DNA from: Annulohypoxylon bovei var. microspora
Lineage: Eukaryota > Ascomycota > Sordariomycetes > Xylariales > Hypoxylaceae
Length of the DNA: 64,000 nucleotides
Assembly: GCA_022836615.1 (NCBI GenBank)
Contig: MU405264.1
Location: 180,175-244,174 of the forward strand
Direction of reading: 5' to 3'
The notes beneath the pieces are model-generated. The model saw nothing but the letters and a program-made list of their open reading frames with translations. It made no database searches and was not told the DNA's origin. Positions 13,730-26,240 of this stretch are shown in pieces (the stretch's first letter is position 1; each line of letters starts with the position of its first letter). A program made the translations under genes and the position numbers.

Positions 13730-16636
13730 CTAGACACGGGAACTACTGTTGTGCTAAAGGGGGGAATGAAGAAGGACAAAATAAAAAAATAAACTTACCA
13801 AAGCCTTATTCTCCGTCATAACTTCGTACAGTCTCTGCATGACAGGGCGGAACAGCCGCTCATTCCAGCCGCCACCCTCGCCACCCATCTCATGCTTTTT
13901 GAGGAGCTGCTCCTCCGACTCTGTCTTGACCACATTACGCGCGATGTTGCACAGCACCAACGCGGCGCTCAGTGGGATACCGGCCGCCTGATCAGTCTTG
14001 GTATTTCTGTCGTCGCGCGTGACGAGCGTCTGTTCCCAAGTGAGACTCATTGTCTTGGCTGGGATAATGTAATTCTTGCGCTGTCGCTTGGCCAGCGAGT
14101 CTGGTCCATCGCCAAGTGCGCGTTTCTGTGTCGAGGGGAAGTGGGTTTTTGTGTGGCGGGTGAGCTCGGACAACTTCATCCGAGTAGGTTTCGTGTATTT
14201 CATACAATTCTCCCAGTCGCAGGATGCTTGGATCTCTCTTTCCTGGACTTTACCTCCTTCACCGATGGTGATGCCTAGATGGGCAGTGAGGACGTGCTGC
14301 CACATCTTCTCCCCGCCGAGGAAGAACAAATTACACTTCTTTGAGTAGGGGCCTTTGGCCACCATCCACTGACAGGGGGAATACTCCTCCTTTGTCTCCG
14401 GATTTACCGGCAGTGGCCTTGCTCTTATGCCTTGTATCAGGAATATATCGGTCTGGTCAGGACGCTGGTGTCTAATAACCGAAGCCCGGGCAGTCTCATA
14501 AACCGCACTAACAGTTCTAATGAATTCTGCAGCTCCGAGGGCAGATTTCGGGGTATTAGTCAGGTGACCAAAGGAGGTTTGGTAAGCTTGCCATATGGCA
14601 ATCTGTGTAATTTGAGAACCGGGGGTTTCCTCAAATAGACTTTGGAGCCATTGATGGCATCTCTGAGGCTCCTCGGTCTGCGTCAGTCTCTCATGGAGAT
14701 CCGGGGGTAGGGGAGCGACCTCTTCTGCGGCCGGAACTATGCGTTCTGGTTCAAGGATTCTATCCTCTTTGACGCGCTTAGAACCATGACCTAGCAGCCT
14801 AATAAGGTGCGTTGTAACATGCTCCATGTTGACCGCCTTGAGAGCGGATTCGACATTTGCTACTACTGCCAGATATTGGTATAGGAAGTCGAGGCATGCG
14901 TCCACAAGCTCCTCATCGTTAAGCAGAATCCAATTCATAATGTTCTGCAAGACAGCAGCGGGGACATTCTGCATCCTGTTCGTTGTCTCTAGATTCATCG
15001 ATATACGACTGATGGCACGGAGAGACGTGAGGATTGTACCTCGATCTGCCGAATTTAGTTGGGCCAACAGTGTCGTATACAGTGGGTCTACAGAATCGAG
15101 GAAGAGCCAAGGAGTAAGCTGCTCGGCAATGTCTAGAGCAAAATGCTTAATCTCAACAAGCATCTCTAGACTCGGAAGGCGAAGAATGATGCACAACAGG
15201 TCCCGCAAGGAATACACCTCTGCCATATAGATGGCGTTTTCAACTAGCATAACCATATTACGAATAGTTAGAACGGCTTCTGTAATTCGTAACAGGCGGT
15301 CGCTGAAATCCGCAGACTGCATGTGATCAAGGATCGACTTCGCCTTGAGTCTTGTGATTCGGTCAAGAATATCACTGGTCCCGTTGAGCCCATCGAGAAC
15401 ACCGATATCCGAATTGTCCGGGTCGTTGAAGTAGGATACCTGCCAATCAACATGGTAGAAGAGACTACCGATTTCGAGGGCTTTCTCGATCAGACCCTCC
15501 GCTAAGCCTTGAAAAGACTCGAACTTATACTTATCACCTCGCTCAAATGATATCTTAACAAGATGATTAAGTGCGAATGATTGCTCGGCAGGTATTCCTG
15601 AACGGAGGGCTTGTAGACAGCGCATGTAAATGTTGGGACCCTCAAAGCCACCACCCGGGATAGCCGGACGAATAGGTATTTGCATGTCCAAATTAGTAGC
15701 CATGCGTAACTGACGTTGTCGCTTCGCGAATTCGGGGTTGTTCGTCGGAGTACTCACGGGGCGGATAGGGACGGGTCTGGGAGAGGGTAGATCGAGCATC
15801 TCCACTAAGCGAGATGCAGTCTCTGGATTCGTAGGAATAAACGCAGCTGAGGCACCACGGACAGCCGCTTGTTGGGCTTGTATAAGATGGAGAGGGTTAT
15901 TAGGATTGTGGTGTGTGAGGTGGTGGTTGGGGTGCTGAGAGTGAGGAGTGTTCGAATTATGGGGCGTGTTCATAGCCGCGCCTGGTGTGGCATGGTGAGA
16001 GGAGGATTGTCTAGGTTGACGACTTGGACCAGTCTCTGGCTGGAAGGGAACTCGTCTAGGAGGAGCCTCACGAAGACGTCCGGAAGCTCTGTCACCAGAG
16101 GCGGGAGTACCTTCGCCTTGGCGCTCTTCCCTAGTAGGCGTCTCTACGCCAGAACGACCTGAAGATAGATACTTCTTGAAATTCTCGACGGTACGAGTAA
16201 GAACAGGGCCAAATTTACTAGCACATGACTGCTGCTCGAGGATGTCTCTTGGCGGGGGCTCTTTTCCGTATTGATCTTTTACCCAGAACGCGGCGAGGTA
16301 TCGGTAAAAGTCTTGCTTCAATTGGAAAGATAGCTGGCCGATTCCCTTGCTATCAGTATGATGCATGCCTAACTCAGCAGCGAGACTGCTCCAAGTCTTC
16401 TGAACCTTGTTCATCTCATCATAACCACCCTTCTCTATCACAGCCTTGTAGAGCTTGAACAAATCGACATTGACATGCCCATTCATGGTAGGGAGTCGAG
16501 GTTCAGGCTCGAACGAGGTGCCTCGCTCTTCATGGAAAGCTGTGAGCTTTCGAATAAATTCATCGTACTCCGGGGTTCGGTCGATCTCGTGGATGTAAAG
16601 ATCGTCCCTGTTGGCGGAGCCACGATTCGGGGCCAT
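13730..16636 (-). CDS. RSC9: RSC chromatin-remodelling subunit Rsc9 (ARID + RFX type)
   Basis: A DNA-binding subunit of the RSC/PBAF-class SWI/SNF remodeller; the human relative is ARID2. Residues ~20-115 form an ARID domain (NGHVNVDLFKLYKAV, GGYDEMNKVQKTWSSLA, QLKQDFYRYLAAF). A Pro/His-rich linker follows, then an Armadillo-like helical region (~340-640) and an RFX-type winged helix (~670-750; QAYQTSFGHLTN, EFIRTVSAVYETA). The C-terminal part has two Cys/His pairs resembling C2H2 fingers (CQWM...H, CDWENC...RHTKTH). Exon 1 is 16636-13799 (946 codons). A 45-nt intron, 13798-13754, has a perfect GTAAGT donor and TTTAG acceptor and leads to a seven-codon last exon ending at 13730 (953 aa). If unspliced, the acceptor itself supplies a TAG stop and the protein ends 14 residues after the donor site. 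Confidence 0.92.
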
Positions 16637-17562
16637 GTTGAATCGATGCAGGTCACTGCTATGTAATTCGGACTATGTTTAGTGGAGGAGAAAGTGACGA
16701 GTTCGAGTAAAACCGAAGGCAAAACCGAAGGCAGAAAATAAAAATGGCTAGCAAGTAAGCCAAGGCATTGGCTACAAGCTCAATCTGCTTGTTTCCTTGC
16801 TTGCTTACTTGCTCGCTCGATGGAAGATAGTTAAGAGGTTGAAAACAAAGGATGGTAGTAAAAGGTTGGGTAAGGATAGGTGGAGGTCACTTTGTGTAGA
16901 TTTACAGTCGCGAACCTCAGCTATACAACGATTTGAAAAGTGTACGTGGAAGCGACAAATGGTTGCAGAAAGAATCGGTGATGTGAAGTTCGAGAATTCG
17001 CGTCTAGTTGGTCGCAAAGCTTGGAATAGTTGAATCGCGAAAATGGAAATTGATGGAGTTCGAGTCGTGTTGAACCAGGAAAAATGTATTTGGTCCGTGC
17101 ACTAAACTAGTGCCTTGGAAAGGTTCAATGTTCTTTCCCTTGGACCCACTACGGCTGACATGTAGTGGATATATACAAATACACAGCTATGTACATACTT
17201 CACAAGCTTATAAATGTATATTTGTATATAGAAATAATCACATAAAAATACCAAAAATAACTAAAAACGGGCTCACTTCCATTCACTACTCATTCACCAC
17301 CAACCAACCTTTCTCGTCAAATATATTATACATGACATACGATACTAATAGTCAGTGTACGACTCATACATATGAAATAAGTCCTAGTATTTCATGGTAG
17401 TTCCATTTTTAAAGGCTGCCCCTTGAAGGTTATATAAGATTTGGTGAATCTTGTCAAATCATCAACCTCAACGGCTGCAGCTCCTCCAAGTTTACCTACC
17501 TACTCAACATAGGTCTAAGTATACATCCGAAAAGATTCATTTCGCATCGAATATGGTTCAAC
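16637..17562. other. Divergent promoter region between Rsc9 and an orphan gene
   Basis: A bidirectional intergenic region. A TATATAAG element at about 17432-17440 sits about 120 nt upstream of the plus-strand orphan gene. The 17553 ATG is described separately. No other coding content is supported. Confidence 0.6.
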
Positions 17563-17627
17563 ATGCAGAAATCAAACCTACGCAGGCTCTCGACGCCGGC
17601 TCAACTACTGCCACGCCAACCGTCTAG
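17553..17627 (+). promoter_or_regulatory. Upstream ORF overlapping the start of the orphan gene
   Basis: The first ATG after the TATATAAG element opens a 24-codon frame (starting MVQHAEIKPTQALD) that ends at a TAG at 17625-17627. It is in a different frame from the main ORF and overlaps its start at 17563. Scanning ribosomes would meet it first. I found no splice site that would fuse it in frame to the main ORF. Confidence 0.45.
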
Positions 17628-19026
17628 CCTATATAGATCACAAGCCGACGGATACTCTCAACGCCTTGCGCCCCTTCCAGCAACCCATGGCTATCATCCG
17701 CAGACAATATGGGTCCCGGACTACCGCCCAGCATCGGGAGGTCCTCGTGCTGTACCTCTACGGATGCAGCGTGTCACCACTATGAATCAGACTGACACAC
17801 GCCCTATGCCAATTCCCTCAGTACAGCTTGCATCGGATCGGCCTTATTCAGTTCCCAATTATCACAGTCGTCGCATATCTAGGGAAAATGATGGCAGCTT
17901 CACTCGTCCACCAAGACCTGCCTCCACATCAGAAGTGGATGACATCGATAGATTAATTCCGCCTCGTCAACTCTCGTTCGCACGCCGCAGCACAGCCCAG
18001 GAGGTCGAACTTGATTCCCTAACCCCACGTAGAAATAACCTAGAGGCACCAGAACCTCGCTTGAGAATACCAAAGACTACGCGCCCGGTTGCCAAGCGCG
18101 GTTCTAAGATATCAGTACCTGATGACAACGCGAGAAAGAGTGATCGCTCCCAACTTGACCTAGCTTCAGAGAAAGATTCAAGCTATTTAGCAGGAAGTCA
18201 GAAACGTGGAATTGACCATACCACGGCTGAGGCTCACTCCTCGAAGAGGATCAAAATCAATGTGGTCCGGAGTCAATCCCAAACTCCGATCATCCCTGAA
18301 ATTACTAAGCAGAGTTATCCAACTACAAGTCACTATTTCGGTAGGAATAACCACGGAAATGATACTACCATTGAAACCGAAATCGCTAAGAGCCTCGGAG
18401 TCGATGATGACGAGACACAAAGCTCAGACGACGAGGATGATGTTGCTAAACCCGTACTGACGTCGAAGAGATTAGGCCAGACTAAAACAGCCAGTGCTGG
18501 TAAACTAGATCCGTACGCCATTATCGACGAACTTGACTCATTCGAAAATTCTCAGGATACGAGAAATTCAGGCAAGACACGAACAGCCGTCAACATCGAG
18601 GAGACTAACACCCCAAGTGATCTTTCTGGGGGTTCTAGCGCAACACATCGAGAACCAAATATTAGTAGCCAGACTAGCCGATACACCAACGCCTCCTCTC
18701 AATGTGACATATCATCTAAAGCTGAAGTAAAACCCGAGAGCAAGCCATCGGAGCGCCACCACCACCAATCCACGCCAGCCATCGGGAGTACTCCCAGCAC
18801 CCAGGACGCAAGGGAAGGTAAAGTCAACGAGGAAACCCTAGATTCCCGTCTTTCAAGAATCGAGAAAGCCATAAGCGCCCAGGAAGAAGGGGGAGTAGAC
18901 GAATTCGTCAAGACGAGGCTAAGCACAGGAGATATGAATACCCTAAATACTCTTACGAACGAAATACTACTAGCACTAGTCGTGCCCAACGACAAACTTT
19001 TAGAGCAGGTGATTAAAATCATGTAA
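17563..19026 (+). CDS. Disordered protein of unknown function, probably nuclear
   Basis: I do not recognise this 487-aa protein. It is Ser/Pro/Arg-rich and largely disordered. It has basic clusters that could be nuclear localisation signals (SKRIKINV near residue 230, RPVAKRGSK near 175) and an acidic patch (DDDETQSSDDEDD near 285). A short predicted helical or coiled-coil stretch lies near the C-terminus (ESRLSRIEKAI-like, then NTLTNEILLALVVPNDKLLEQV). The unbroken 1.46-kb frame with sensible composition supports a real gene. The stop codon region reads AT|GTAAGTG, which resembles a splice donor, so a further exon cannot be excluded, although I found no good acceptor. The annotated ATG is the second one after the TATA-like element. 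Confidence 0.7.
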   Translation: MQKSNLRRLSTPAQLLPRQPSSLYRSQADGYSQRLAPLPATHGYHPQTIWVPDYRPASGGPRAVPLRMQRVTTMNQTDTRPMPIPSVQLASDRPYSVPNYHSRRISRENDGSFTRPPRPASTSEVDDIDRLIPPRQLSFARRSTAQEVELDSLTPRRNNLEAPEPRLRIPKTTRPVAKRGSKISVPDDNARKSDRSQLDLASEKDSSYLAGSQKRGIDHTTAEAHSSKRIKINVVRSQSQTPIIPEITKQSYPTTSHYFGRNNHGNDTTIETEIAKSLGVDDDETQSSDDEDDVAKPVLTSKRLGQTKTASAGKLDPYAIIDELDSFENSQDTRNSGKTRTAVNIEETNTPSDLSGGSSATHREPNISSQTSRYTNASSQCDISSKAEVKPESKPSERHHHQSTPAIGSTPSTQDAREGKVNEETLDSRLSRIEKAISAQEEGGVDEFVKTRLSTGDMNTLNTLTNEILLALVVPNDKLLEQVIKIM

Positions 19027-19504
19027 GTGAAGTGAGAAGTCTGGGATGGGGTTCAGTCCTAGCATTCGGAAGTACGTATGTAGATTATGCCTATGTTCTA
19101 TCATCGTCTTCAAGAATCCTCAAGTACATTTGCTTTCAAATCATAGCTAGATAGATGCATACATATTAAAAAAAAACACTTACGAAGAGTCTACTTTAAT
19201 CACGGCATCCGACCCTGTGATTCCCTTATGTATAGACAATGCTCTCCTTACGAACGTTGGCGCATACGGTCAAACTAGACCTGTAACAGCGATCAAATTG
19301 TGTATATTCACAATACCTGCCCAAGAAACTATGGTTCCGCCGACCTAATCTCCTGTACAGGTCCGATGCAACATGCCTAGGTACTTGGAATCCATACAGT
19401 ACCCGCGAAAATTCCCTACCTGCAAATGCCATTCCTACCCACGCGTGCCATTATCATATCCTACCTCCGTCCGCCAAGTGTTACCCTCACCAAGCCCATC
19501 CAGA
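19027..19504. other. Convergent 3' intergenic region
   Basis: 478 bases between the 3' ends of the orphan gene (plus) and the Ctr86-like gene (minus). No gene or RNA is seen. Confidence 0.7.
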
Positions 19505-22459
19505 TCAAATAAAGTCATCATCCTCTGTCTCGTCATCATCGGGCGCGATCGTCATCTTGCCATTCTCGTCCACAACCGTCAGCGCCAGGAGGTCGTTTAC
19601 CAGCTCCTCGCTCCTGCTCTTGTTTTCCTCGAGCCTGCTCCTCAAGCTCGCGCTCGCCGCGTCCGTGCCCGCGCCGACCACTACTTCGCCGACCTCGCCG
19701 GCGATCGGGGCGCTCGAGCTGCGCACCTGGACCCTGACCTCGCCGGGCACGCCGTCGACGCGGATGCTCTGGGTGGTGCCGGGCGGGGGCCTGGAGGCCG
19801 GCTGCTGGTTCGCGCTGACGAGGTTCTGCAGGAAGGCGGAGGCGTCGGGGCACCCGTCCATGAGCCACTTGAGGCAGAGCTGGGTACGCTCGCGGCAGAA
19901 CCGGTTGTTGTCGTCGTACAAGCAACAGTTTAAGAGTGCCACGATGCCGTTGTGCTGTAGGATCTGTAGCTGCACCGTCGGGTTGCCGGGCGAGGACTGG
20001 CCTGGCGGCGGCTGTAGGAGCGCCGCGAGGATGGATAGGACCTGGCCTTTGATGCCGGACCAGGGGAACTCGTGGGGTGGGTCGGAGATCGGCGGGGGCG
20101 GAGGTGGTGGTGGGGGTGGGTTGCTGGACGATGACGCCTGAGGCGTCGAAGTAGTGGTAGAGGGCGTAGTGGGGGGTTCGTTTCGCCGGGTTCCTGGGAA
20201 TGGAGCCTTCTCCACTCCGACGTCGAGGCCTTCTAGCAGCCTGAGAAGTTCGTACACAGCCTCATAGTCGATGAGATGTTGACGGAGGGGGAAAATATCG
20301 GCAACTGTGTAAAGGAAGTCAAGATATTGAACCAAGCCGTCCTTTGCCCGTTCCAAATCCCAGTTATCGACTGGGAAGTCTGCGGGATCTAGTCGGCCCT
20401 TGCGGACCTCGCCCTGGATCTGCATCAATGCGACACATTCCGGGACGATACGGCTTCGGAAGAGGCCATATAAATAGTTTAACATCTTTCCAAGACGAAC
20501 ATCTTCATTCGCAAGGATTCTCTCAATATATGCTGTCTTGGGGTCAGGAGAGGGGTTGTAGTCTTTTGGTGGTGCAAGCGCGGTGCGGAATAAAAAGGTA
20601 ATAAGCCGGAGCAGAACTGTTTGCGCCGGTGATATGATGTCCTTGGGGCTCCTAAGAGCCATCCATGCGTAGGGGATGAGCGAGTTTTCGTGGATCGCTT
20701 GCACAATTTGACTGCTAATCTGGAATATGAGAGACTGTTCATCCTTTTCCCACACGGCGATGAAAACAAGCATTTCTCTCAAGAGATTTCTGCCGCAGTC
20801 CGTAGCGAGGAAAATACGACATCGGATCTGTTGCATGTTCTCGCCGAATCGAGTCAAGCCAGAACCTGCCGAATCTAATATACATGACTTAACAATCATA
20901 TGGAGAGCCTCGATCTGCTTAGGGTCAAGGATATTGGGAACCTCAGTAAGGAGTCCGGTCATCGGGCCCTCTCCATACGAATCGTCGTCGTCAGCCTCTT
21001 CTTCGTACTCATCATATTCTGGAGCGAAATTCTGATTGGTCTGAGGCGCTTGACTCTGCCATTCTGGGCTATGCCCATCCTCTGACGGATGCTCGATCGT
21101 GTCGCTCGGCTCCTCTTGGGGTTCCGCCGAAGCATAGCGCTGCATGAGGTTTGCCTCGCACTCCTTAATGCGCTGAGGAACGGAGTCGATGCTTGAGTAC
21201 ATTGTTAAACTCCAGTCGTTCGGGTTTGGGATACGTGCACCGTACCACCACTTGTCGAGTTCATGAGATACACGGCCGTATGCTTTATCTTGCTCGAATT
21301 TGTTAGTCTCCTCGGGATCCCATTTTGTGATCACCTCAGCCGCCTCGTCATAATCATCCGGCTGCCAAGCCCACGTTTCTGGTGGAGTGTAATTCCAGGC
21401 GAGAAGGTTCTCATCGTGGGGTAGCCATTGATCTTTCTTCTCGGCACTCTGGGCGTCGAAGTATTCCTTGCATATAACAACCGCAGCGTCACACATCCGT
21501 GATGATCTCTTAAGCCAATTGGATATTTCATCTCGAAGGTGAATACTTCTGGGTGCTGGGTAATCTAGGACTGATTCATGCCGATCTTCTGGCCCCGGGT
21601 TGCTATCGGCATCCGGTGATTCTATCAATACCTTATACCAGAATAGCATCTTATTACGGTCGTTCTTGGCGATCCAGTTGTGAGCCTGCTGCAGCGATGT
21701 GACGAGGACTTTTTTGCCTAGTAATAGTTAGATATGCTGAAGCTATTAATAAGTAGTACTGAACTTACAAAGTTCGGTGATTTCATTTAATTTTGCCCTA
21801 GAGCCCTCATCTTCCGGCATCTCTCCGTCGATACCTTTGCTGGTCACATTGACGCAAAGACATATCGACTCATATACTTCGTGGTCGAAGTGAATAGCTG
21901 CGGACAGGTCTTGGGGAACCTCGGGATCAGTGGTGACTAGTAAATTACGGGCAATGTGCATGAGCTTGTTCAACATCTGCAAAGCCTCCTTTAGGGGAAT
22001 GTAATTCTTAATAATGAGTGCGGTGACCTCGGGGGTAGTGATGTCCAGAAACCTAGTCTGGATAAATGGCTCGGACCGTACACCAAGAGATTTCTCGTTG
22101 AGGTCACAAATGGCAGCGCTTACAGCGCGGCGTAACCAGATCCAAACTCTCACGTTCCTCGATAAGATCTCCCTACGACTCAAGCGTTAGCAAAATGCGC
22201 AGCTTAACTTGTGTCCAAAAATGATGTTATAAGTGACTTACCTCACATCCTTAAAAGTGTGCGTCTTCTCTAAAGTTTTAGAGACGATGCTAGTTACTTT
22301 AGCGATAGACAGAGGTCCCATAACAGGGGACTGGTTGTAGTGACCTTCCAGGCATATCAAAGATGCCGAGAAGATGCGTTCCTCGATGGAGTCGTCTTTC
22401 CACATTTTAGCCGCATCAGGATCTACCTGGTTGGTTGATCTGGAGGGAGATGATGCCAT
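19505..22459 (-). CDS. Ctr86-like protein with C-terminal ataxin-10 domain
   Basis: Exons 22459-22242, 22172-21769 and 21717-19505 sum to 2835 nt (944 aa). The protein is mostly helical, as expected for an Arm-like solenoid. Its C-terminal ~130 residues match the ataxin-10 signature: FPWSGIKGQVLSILAALL, then LQILQHNGIVALLNCCLYDDNNRFCRE and LCLKWLMDG. In fungi this architecture is called copper transport protein 86 or ataxin-10 homolog. The yeast member is essential and its biochemical role is poorly defined. An acidic stretch (EYEEEADDDDSYGEG) lies mid-protein and a nine-residue poly-Pro run precedes the ataxin-10 domain. The 3' third (about 19600-20120) is far more GC-rich than the rest. The family call is good; the function is uncertain. 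Confidence 0.85.
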
Positions 22460-23839
22460 GGCTGATTTATCTTAACCCTTATGAAAAGCGCGGTATCGAA
22501 GTTGAGCGCGGGATGAACGACCCAAACGCATATCAAGTTATATGATGCCCCGCCATGAATTGAGTGAGACGATGTGAAAGATTCTTAGGTGCAATACGTT
22601 AGTTTGATGGGTTATGAGTAAGAATAATGTTATGAACGAATATAATTAGGTGAGACTTCTGAAATTTATCATTCATCTATACCTAATAACTGTTTCTTCT
22701 AGAATGTTGAATTCTCACGAATAGGTACCTGAAGGTAAAAAGTTGGTTGAGATTGATGAGATTGATGGTGGCGTAAGTGGGGCTTTGCATTTGTAATACA
22801 GACAGTTTAGCTGAATTTGCCTCTTTTACTAGGTAATGAACCGTTTACATGCAATTATGTATGTAAAATAAAGAAGACAATAGTTTCGATAACTTGATAT
22901 CGTCTTTATTATCTTCGTTTGACGATAGGACATGTATATCTTAGCTTTTCCTCGATTGCAAACAACGACAGTGCTAAACATTGCAAATACATTATGACAT
23001 TTCTATTAGTTATATGGGTTGCTTTAAGAAGGAAGCAGGGGCGGGGAATCGAGTGGCAAAGATACACAGTAATACTAAGAGGTTTCCAAATCTCGACGCT
23101 ATCCCCTTAACTGGTAATTGTCTTCAGGCACCTAGAGAACAGTTCGCCTAACTTTCAGCTACCTGGTTAATCAGTATCTTCAGCTTCTGTATGTATCGGT
23201 AAAAGGCACCGGCTCATGAAGATAGGTACTGCCCTGAAGATACTCAACGAGACGTCCATCAGAAGGAAATGGATAGGTTTTCGGTCCATCTTTTAAAGTT
23301 GTTGAAGTATACTCATGAAGACCGTCTTTCAACGAACAGTGCATTGAAGAACAATTGGTTCACGTTAAAGCAAGCCTGCTTCCAACCAATCTGTTTCGAA
23401 GTCGTTGGGAAACCACATGTTTGTGTCGTCCGCTAATAGGATTCCACAACGGGACATCTTTTCTAAGCATAGCGGAGTCCCCGCCAACAGCAGCCAAGTT
23501 ACCTACTAGGTAGGTAATCATGTTGGTGAAATCTGCAGACCTGCATAGAGAGTAAATATTAACAACTACATCAAAAAGAAACCACCAACACTGGGGATTC
23601 GCTCATCCGTATTATTTAAGCGCTTGAACACTCAATCTCGCTTACGTTCATCTCCACTCACAATGGATTCTTGCTGTTGGTTGATTCTGGTAGTTTTGGA
23701 AGCAGGCTGTGTTTGAGGCTTGAGATATTAAAATGCTTCCAACCCCGTTCGCCGCGGTGAATCTGGCGATCACTTGTGAGTGAATGAACAATGCTATCCA
23801 CCTATATCAGCAATCTTAAACAGTCCGACCAACTTGATT
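22460..23839. other. Divergent intergenic region
   Basis: 1.38 kb between the Ctr86-like gene (minus) and the HET-domain gene (plus), serving both promoters. The small frame at 22919-23110 has no support. A TAGGTAGGTA motif lies near 23505-23516. Confidence 0.6.
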
Positions 23840-25962
23840 ATGGATTGTGATCGCTGTCAGATTTGGTCTCAATTACAAGATACTTCTATCAGGCCGATTC
23901 TTCACCGCAATATAGGAGAACTAGTAGACGGCGCTCGGCATGAATGCTGGTGGTGTATCAGGATATTAACGCATTTACAATGCAAGATTGAATCACTACC
24001 CGACTCTCTTCAAGGACATCCTTCTGATCTTACCTGCGCAACTGAATCAGGGTGTTTATTTAACTTTCAAAGTTTCGTACGTCTGGAAACATCGTCATGC
24101 CAAAGTTGGAAATCATATGCATATTTTGAGATAGACGATCAGTATGGTATCTTGGAATACTTGTATTTCTTTGCCGGAGAGCGAAAACATGTCACGTATG
24201 CAGCGGCAGATAACACGAACTCCCAGCAGACCTGGGAGTATGTTACCGATCGCTTGGAGAACTGCAAGAATAATCATAAACTGTGTCATCAGACTCCCGG
24301 TGCTCTGCCGTCTAGGCTTATAGAGATACGAGAAGAGGATGGGAAGTTGCACTTTCGTCTTGTCTTGACCTCTAACAGCGGTGTTCGAGGTCGGTATATT
24401 ACACTGAGTCACAGATGGGGCACAGACGCGACCATCAAGCTCACGTTGCAAGAATTGAATGAATTCATGGATGAGATCCCCTCGCAGAAGATGCCCCAGA
24501 AATATATTGATGCAGCTGTGATTGCGCTGAGGTTAAAGATACGATACCTGTGGATAGACTCCCTAGTGAGCAGCCCTCTCCCGGCACGGGGCACACCTGT
24601 TATATTTGACATTCTTATGCATCTAACTTTTTGCAACAGTGCATTATTCAGGATTCAGATGATTGGGATCAAGAAAGTGGCAAGATGGACTTGGTGTACC
24701 GACATGGATACTGCAATCTCGCTGCCACATCCGCGATGAACAGTTCGGAAGGTTTCTTCTACAAACGATCTCCGTCGCAGATATGCCCACACATAATTCA
24801 CTTACCAAAAATGGGAAAAGCACTGGTTTATGATACAAACGACCAAACGGTTCTTGTGAAGCTTGATACAGAACCCCTCAATCTTAGGGGCTGGGTATGC
24901 CAAGAACGCCTCTTGTCGACCCGAAACGTCAGCTTCAGCCGACGGCTTGTGTATTTCGAATGCGCTGAAGAGATCAGCTGTGAACTCGTGGACGGCGCCG
25001 TAGCCCCTTGTGGGCTTCGATATGATCCTGCCTGTCGAAACTTATGGTCATTAACTTCCCTACAAAATATGTCATTCGATGACATCCAAACGTTCTGGCA
25101 TAAAATAATTGGTTTCTATTCAAATTCTAATATCACAAAACCGGGCGATAAGTTGGTCGCGGTATCAGGGATTGCGAAGTTCTGTCAGCAAGCCTTTGGA
25201 TCGGACTATCTGGCTGGCTTGTGGATATCGAATCTAGCTCGAGACTTATGCTGGCATTCTCGGAATAACCTTCAACATGTGCCAGATTATCGCGCGCCCT
25301 CCTGGTCATGGGCCTCAGTGATCGGGAGGGTTCAGTACCGTCCCATCGGTGATTATGGACATCTTGTGGACTTTATGGATGTGTATTCCACACCAGTTGT
25401 CAGGACCAATCCGTTTGGGGCAGTTCAGGATTCACGGATTCGACTCCTTGGATATGTCTTTCCTATATTCCATAAGGGTTGCGACTCGTGTGAGCACCAA
25501 CCAAGGCAAATGCATGGAAATCAGACAAGCCCCTTCCACCGCAGAATTTCCTCCATATGCGATTCACTTCTAAATGGCTGGGCTCATTTCGTTCAAATAG
25601 ACGATCATGCACTTGGTAACAGCAAGTCAGGTCCTTTGGAGCCGATGGATTGCTTCCTCCTTCCAATCATCTGTGAAAGTGAGGACGACTATTGCACGGA
25701 ACTGCGTCTATACTGTCTTATATTGGTAGCTGCGACACCCAGTCGTGGAGTCTATCAACGAATCGGGTTACTCGACTTCATTTTTAACCCAACAGAGGAA
25801 GTGAACTGGGCGGCATTGGGATGCCCTCCCAGAGAAGACCCACGCAGCCTCAAAGAAATGGCGGAATGTGTGTTATTAATCCTGGAGCAAAAGTTCCAGC
25901 ATTGCAAAGTTCCTTCATATGAAGACCACACGCTCAGAAGGCACAGAATAACTCTCATTTAA
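23840..25962 (+). CDS. HET-domain heterokaryon-incompatibility-like protein
   Basis: HET-domain proteins are found in filamentous ascomycetes, where some trigger vegetative incompatibility or other non-self cell-death reactions; most remain uncharacterised. Exons 23840-24565 and 24640-25962 give 682 aa. The first in-frame ATG (MDCDRCQIW) is chosen; the frame is open upstream, but only from a GTG. The HET domain spans about residues 186-345: YITLSHRWG, then QKYIDAAVIA, YLWIDSLCIIQDSDDW, YRHGYCNLAATSA. The IDSLCIIQDS motif is created exactly by splicing the 74-nt intron (GTGAGC...CAACAG). Downstream are the family's usual RGWVCQERLLS and YRAPSWSWAS motifs (the latter near residue 455). The N-terminal CxxC resembles the short Cys pair seen in many such proteins. 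Confidence 0.93.
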
Positions 25963-26240
25963 GATACTGTTTTGATAGATATAAGGGGAACCCACAGAAA
26001 GAAAAAATTCGAGAAACATCGTGTAACTAGACATATTTGTATGTATATACCTTGAAGAATTTTGCGTCATATACCCGAAGTTTACAGATGGTTATTATAT
26101 GTTTCATCACTATATGTGTATATCCTAATATACACAGTACGAAACCCCGAAGACGTTTAAACTCATAAATATCTCGTGGCTACCTTATATGAAGCTAATC
26201 ATAGGACGTACTAGACATTTATATTATTCCCTATTTTTCA

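Noticed and set aside
19536..20141. Long frames on both strands over the 3' part of the Ctr86-like gene
   Set aside because: They are shadows of a GC-rich exon that already encodes the conserved ataxin-10 domain.
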